Source: Nematostella vectensis
Taxonomy: Eukaryota; Cnidaria; Anthozoa; Actiniaria; Edwardsiidae
Assembly: GCF_932526225.1 (NCBI RefSeq)
Contig: NC_064040.1
Span: 14,050,856 to 14,114,855 of the forward strand
Direction: 5' to 3'
Length of the DNA: 64,000 nucleotides
The notes beneath the pieces are model-generated. The model worked only from the letters and a program-made list of their open reading frames with translations, was not told where the DNA came from and ran no database searches. Made by a program: the position numbers and the translations under genes. Numbering within the stretch: the first letter of the stretch is position 1; the number at the start of each line of letters is the position of its first letter. Below are positions 59,769-64,000 of this stretch, one piece after another.

Positions 59769-59974
59769 ATTTTCAACATTGACAGACGGTTTAAAATACA
59801 GTGGTATACACGTGTTGCTTTGTTGTATAGACTTTTTAGGGCACTTTTAAAATTTCCCGAGAAATGAATCTTCAGACCTAGATATGTGTATTCGTCTACC
59901 CATTCTAATGGCTCTCCACCGTAGTCCCATTTACCTGTTGTAAATTGCCGCCGGTATTGTTGCGGACCAAAAAC

Positions 59975-60406
59975 TTATACTTTAGATTTTTTTAAATTAA
60001 CTGTGAGCTTCCATTTATCTGCGTACATTTTTAGTTTCTGGAGGCAGTTTTCTAGACTGGTGGCTGAGTCGGATAGTATAACCAAATCATCAGCATAGAG
60101 GAGACAGTTAAGTTTTGATGTATTATCAAGTTTTATTGGGTCGCACGATGAAAAGAATATTTCTGGAATATCATTGATGAAGAGCTTGAAAAGGGTTGGG
60201 CTTAGGTTGCATCCCTGTTTCACCCCAACGTGAGAAGAAAAGGAAGGCGTTATACCCTGGTCTAGCTTAACTGATGATCTAACATCTGAATACATACTTT
60301 GTAAAAGGGTGATAAATCTTCCGCTACACCCTATTTTTATTAGTTTGTAAAGCAAACCCTCTCTCCAAACACTGTCGTATGCTTTTTTAAAGTCGATGAA
60401 ACACAC
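59975..60406 (-). pseudogene. Non-LTR RT core with YADD
   Basis: Continues the reverse transcriptase after a break: FIDFKKAYDSVWREGLLYKL, GVKQGCNLSPTLFKLFINDI and the catalytic LLYADDLVIL. Ends in NLKKSKV followed by a stop. Confidence 0.85.
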
Positions 60407-60427
60407 AAAAGCGGTTTGTGGCTTGAT

Positions 60428-61858
60428 TTATGAGTCAACTAGGGTTTTTGGTACTAATAAATGGTCGGTCGTGCGAAAGCCCTTTCTAAAACCGATCTGA
60501 TATCTATTTAAGATTTTATATTTTTTCAGAAATTTTGTAAGGCGGCCGTTTATGATCAGTGTGAAAAACTTCCCAAGGCAGCTACTTATAGCGATCCCTC
60601 TATAGTTTCCCGGATCACATTTATCGCCTGATTTGTGTAATGGTACAATATAACCCTTTGACCAGCTCTTAGGAAATACCCTCTGTGTTAGCACAGTATT
60701 GAATAGTTTTACAAAGTTTCGGCCTTGGGATTCGACAGATACCATTATAATTTCATTATTTAATGAGTCACCAGCGCTGGCTTTTTTGTTTTTAAGTAAT
60801 TTTGCTGTTGACTGCACTTCTTCTAGGGTGATAGGCGAATCTAGGATTTCATCCCGGTTTCTAGCCCAAACATGATAGTTTTTTACAATATGTGCTTCTA
60901 TCCCCGAGTCGTCTGAAAAGCAATTCTGTGGCGTATTTAATTCTTTGAAGTAGTTATACCATGCATCCGGAGAAACACTGTGTAAACCTCTAGCCGAGCA
61001 GTCGGATCTGATTGTCTTAACTAGATTCCAGAATTCTTTCGGATTGCTGTCCGCTAATTTAATTTTCTCTAATAGGTCTATGTGAAACCGCATTTTAAGC
61101 TTCTTCGTTAATTGCTTGTATGCTTTCTTGTTTGAAAAGAATCTATGCCTTATGTATGGCTCGTCCGGGTATCTCGAAAGAAGTTTGCCAAGACTTCGCA
61201 ATTCTTTTCTTAGTTCATTACAATCCTTATTAAACCATTTTTGGTGCTGTCTTGAACTTCTCTTTGAACTTTTTTGCTTCTTCACGAGAATCACCTGTTT
61301 TGATGCTTGACGTATTAAGTTTGTAAAACTGTCAACTGCTAGATCAACATTAATCTTTTCTTCTGATTTAAAAATTTCATTCAGGTCTCTGCTCACATTT
61401 TCTGATGCTATTGACTCGCGCAGCAAAGTTTCAGATTCCTTCTCCCATTGAAATACTTCTGGGTGCTGGTCGAGATCCATCAAATTATTTATATCTTTAA
61501 TCTTTTGTGTTTTAAATGCAAACGAAAGAAAGCAATGGTTAGAAAAATTCGATGGTGTTGAAACGGTGAAATGGTGAACTTGTGGGTAGATTGTTTGCGA
61601 AACGAGAGTGTAATCTACTACACTCGCTCCATTATATGTAAAACAAGTGTATTGGCCCAGATGATCACCCCTTGTCCTATCATTCAGTACTATTAAATAA
61701 TTACTGTTACTAAACTCTGCTAAAGATTTTCCGTATGCGTTGACATTCTGATCTCTCGAGTTCCTGACCGTTGGAAACGGATAACTACATGCAGAGTCAG
61801 ATAAATCGGTAAAGTCTTCCAAGTTACCCTTCATTGCATTAAAAGTCTCCGCATACAA
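60428..61858 (-). pseudogene. Non-LTR ORF2 part: endonuclease end and RT start
   Basis: 476-codon open stretch. N-terminal part is the end of an APE endonuclease (YTCFTYNGASVVDYTLVS, then FSNHCFLSF in place of the usual SDH). The RT starts at LLKNKKASAGDSLNNE and includes YIVPLHKSGDKCDPGNYRG and IGFRKGFRTTDHL. A +1 insertion of T just upstream (about 61840) breaks the GDFN endonuclease motif, and the frame stops at 60428 before the next RT block. Confidence 0.85.
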
Positions 61859-61990
61859 TGATTTCGCCTTTTTGCGAAAATTTATACATGCTATTTATGA
61901 GCTGCTCAAAATGATCTACATTTAGTTGTTGCTCCCTTGGGGAAACAGTGCACACAGAATGTGGGGACGTTGATTGCCCCTACTTACGAG

Positions 61991-62714
61991 CCCCTGGTCA
62001 TATAAAAAATATATAGCTAAATTGTAGGACCAATAAAAACTTTACATCCCCCCCTCTTGCATTGTCTTGCTATCCCATCTCCTAGGCAAGCTTAGCACTG
62101 CGTGCTTGACACTGAGAAGACAACCTAGTCGTTCCCAGAGCTTTAGAGCAATCCCTTTCCCGTTATTAGGGTCGGTGGGAGGGCTCAACGAGGTTAGTTG
62201 GAATAAGGCTCCTTTTTCAATTAGATAGAATTACTAGAGTCAGGCCAGAGTGGCCAATCCGCTTGGTCCACAGGAAGCCCAAGTTATAAATGTAAATACT
62301 AGTGTTTATAGGCTTCATCAAATATTAACTAGCTAAATTGCTTGAAAAATTTTCGCCGAGTTCATGAAAATAGTCTTGCCTTTAACTTGTCCTGTTGCTA
62401 TTAGGTTTTTTCTTTCCGAGGGATCGAGGAGACCCTCTAACAAGATGAGTTTCATGAAATTAAAAACCTTCAAAAGTAAAAGTCGACAACAACGCAGAGT
62501 TGGTTGTCGACTTTTCTTTTAAAGTTTTTTCTCATAATCAACTGTTGACGCAGACCACAAGGTCCGACGCACACCAGCAGATAGAGGCTGTCTCGTAGAT
62601 TTCTTTTTCTGCGTTTTTAATTGAATAACGTTGCCGCCCATGAAGACGTCCTCGGAGAATCCCCGTGTCGTATCCCCCGTGCTTCATGGGCACCGGAAGT
62701 ATGTAATGAGAATT
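61991..62714. other. Spacer
   Basis: No gene seen. Holds a hairpin at 62464-62530. Confidence 0.5.
62464..62530. repeat. Hairpin around GTCGAC
   Basis: AAAAGTAAAAGTCGACAAC pairs with GTTGTCGACTTTTCTTTT; loop AACGCAGAGTTG. Could also fold as RNA; no U-run terminator follows. Confidence 0.7.
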
Positions 62715-63697
62715 GAACGTTTTTCTTTTTACTTAGTCTTACTTTTGTTGTTGGGTGTGAGAGCGCCGATTTGCAGGGGTAAAATCCCCGTGTCTTCGTA
62801 TTCACAGTATTACGGCAAATTTCTTATGGAGAAGATTCCGAAGGGAGGGGTGAGTTGCAAGGCCGTATTGGCCTACCTGTGTGAGTTAGAGTTTTTTATT
62901 CGGTGAGGAAACTCGGAGTTCGCCACATTGACCACTTTTTTGAACGCTCCGGATCCTTATTTTCCACAAATCGCGGCGACCAAATGAGTAACGCTTTTGC
63001 CGAAATTAAGTTTAAAACGCCCACAGGAAGGCGATGCCTATATATAAACTTTTATTGGAGTAACAGCTGTTACGGGACAACAAAAAAGGTTCGTTGATTT
63101 ATATGTGTGTTGGTGTCCATTGATTTAAAAGTGTGTGTTTTGTGAAGATAGTATTTGTTTATTTTATCGGGAGCGCTTTATGGATAAGGAGGTGTTTGTT
63201 TGATTTGACGTTTTTCTTTTTACTTAGTCTTACTTTTGTTGTTGGGTGTGAGAGCGCCGATTTGCAGGGGTAAAATCCCCGTGTCTTTGTATTCACAGTA
63301 TTACGGCAAATTTCTTATGGAGAAGATTCCGAAGGGAGGGGTGAGTTGCAAGGCCGTATTGGCCTACCTGTGTGAGTTAGAGTTTTTTATTCGGCGAGGA
63401 AACTCGGAGTTCGCCACATTGACCACTTTTTTGAACGCTCCGGATCCTTATTTTCCACAAATCGCGGCGACCAATTGAGTAACGCTTTTGCCGAAATTAA
63501 GACTAAAACGCCCACAGGAAGGCGAGGCCTATATATAAACTTTTATTGGAGTAACAGCTGTTACGGGACAACAAAAAAGGTTCGTTGATTTATATGTGTG
63601 TTGGTGTCCATTGATTTAAGAGTGTGTGTTTTGTGAAGATAGTATTTGTTTATTTTATCGGGAGCGCTTTATGGATAAGGGGGTGTTTGTTTGATTT
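62715..63697. repeat. 491-bp tandem duplication
   Basis: Two head-to-tail copies (about 62715-63205 and 63206-63697) differing at only about eight sites. Each contains an open frame with YGKFLMEKIPKGGVSCKAV, a TATATAAA box (CCTATATATAAAC) and a GATTTATATGTGTGTTGG stretch. In copy 1 the frame stops at TGA in FFIR*; copy 2 has CGA and continues about 28 codons. I do not recognise the protein. Confidence 0.92.
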
Positions 63698-64000
63698 GGG
63701 TGTGTGCAAGGGTAACAGTAGGTATGTGATGGAAAAGGTTCTTTTGGTAGGTTTTTGTGTAGGGTGGGGAGGGGGCTTCTGTGTGTTAAAAGAGCGGTTA
63801 CAATGCGATTAACAAGTGACAAAAGTATAAGCCAATATTTCTACATTTCTTTGTTGCTTTTCAATAACAAATACATAATATTAATCATTCAATCATATAT
63901 ATATCTCCAGCTTTCAATTTAAAAGACTATCTATCTGCATTTACAAAATAGTGCCACATGTATAAACAAAATACTAGAAACTGTTTACTTGAATATAATA
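63698..64000. other. Right edge of the window
   Basis: AT-rich sequence after the tandem duplication. No feature supported. Confidence 0.5.

Larger units (their letters stand above)
58766..61990 (-). mobile_element. Decayed non-LTR retrotransposon
   Basis: Minus-strand element with an APE-type endonuclease remnant, reverse transcriptase and a C-terminal CX2C...H...C segment, ending in a (TTA)n tail (58766-58785). Broken by frameshifts. 5' truncated at about 61.98 kb. Confidence 0.85.

Overview
The window is animal nuclear DNA: multi-exon genes with GT-AG introns, AT-rich spacers, many minisatellites, hairpin transposons and non-LTR retrotransposon debris. The gene set (a SID-1 family protein, TRIM-NHL proteins, a neurexin-like receptor, sororin, a WD-repeat/EF-hand-like protein) together with short introns and abundant foldback elements suggests a cnidarian, most likely a sea anemone such as Nematostella. 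The species is an inference; nothing in the window proves it.

Layout: 2.1-3.9 kb (-) type II membrane protein with a glycosyltransferase-like DD motif, 2 exons. 5.3-8.4 kb (-) SID-1/SIDT family protein, 2 exons, 823 aa. 11.3-14.5 kb (-) sororin (CDCA5), 5 exons, 253 aa, with KEN box, FGF motif and C-terminal sororin domain. 16.6-19.4 kb a 2.7-kb foldback element with a candidate 6-bp target duplication. 19.6-23.5 kb (+) neurexin-like LamG-EGF-LamG receptor, 2 exons, 683 aa. 26.0-29.2 kb (-) and 30.0-32.3 kb (+) two head-to-head TRIM-NHL paralogues about 0.8 kb apart, one with an intron in the NHL region and one intronless. 33.8-57.2 kb (-) one large gene of about 32 exons (about 1139 aa) for a WDR49/WDR64-type WD-repeat protein; one intron holds a 3.4-kb 27-bp satellite that has itself been hit by a 5'-truncated non-LTR element. 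58.8-62.0 kb (-) a decayed non-LTR retrotransposon. 62.7-63.7 kb a recent 491-bp tandem duplication. All splice models were built by hand from splice signals and codon phase; each internal junction keeps the frame.

The most unusual signal is in the WD-repeat gene. At six of its exons (11, 17, 19, 25, 26, 30) the intron starts with tandem copies of the exon's own 3' end plus its 5' splice site. These arrays carry between 1 and about 17 extra donor-like sites and have unrelated sequences and unit lengths (about 39, 39, 44, 54, 60 and 103 bp). The shared feature is therefore the position, across the donor, and not the sequence. The genes otherwise look like independent housekeeping, neural and RNA-transport functions with no evident operon or pathway link.
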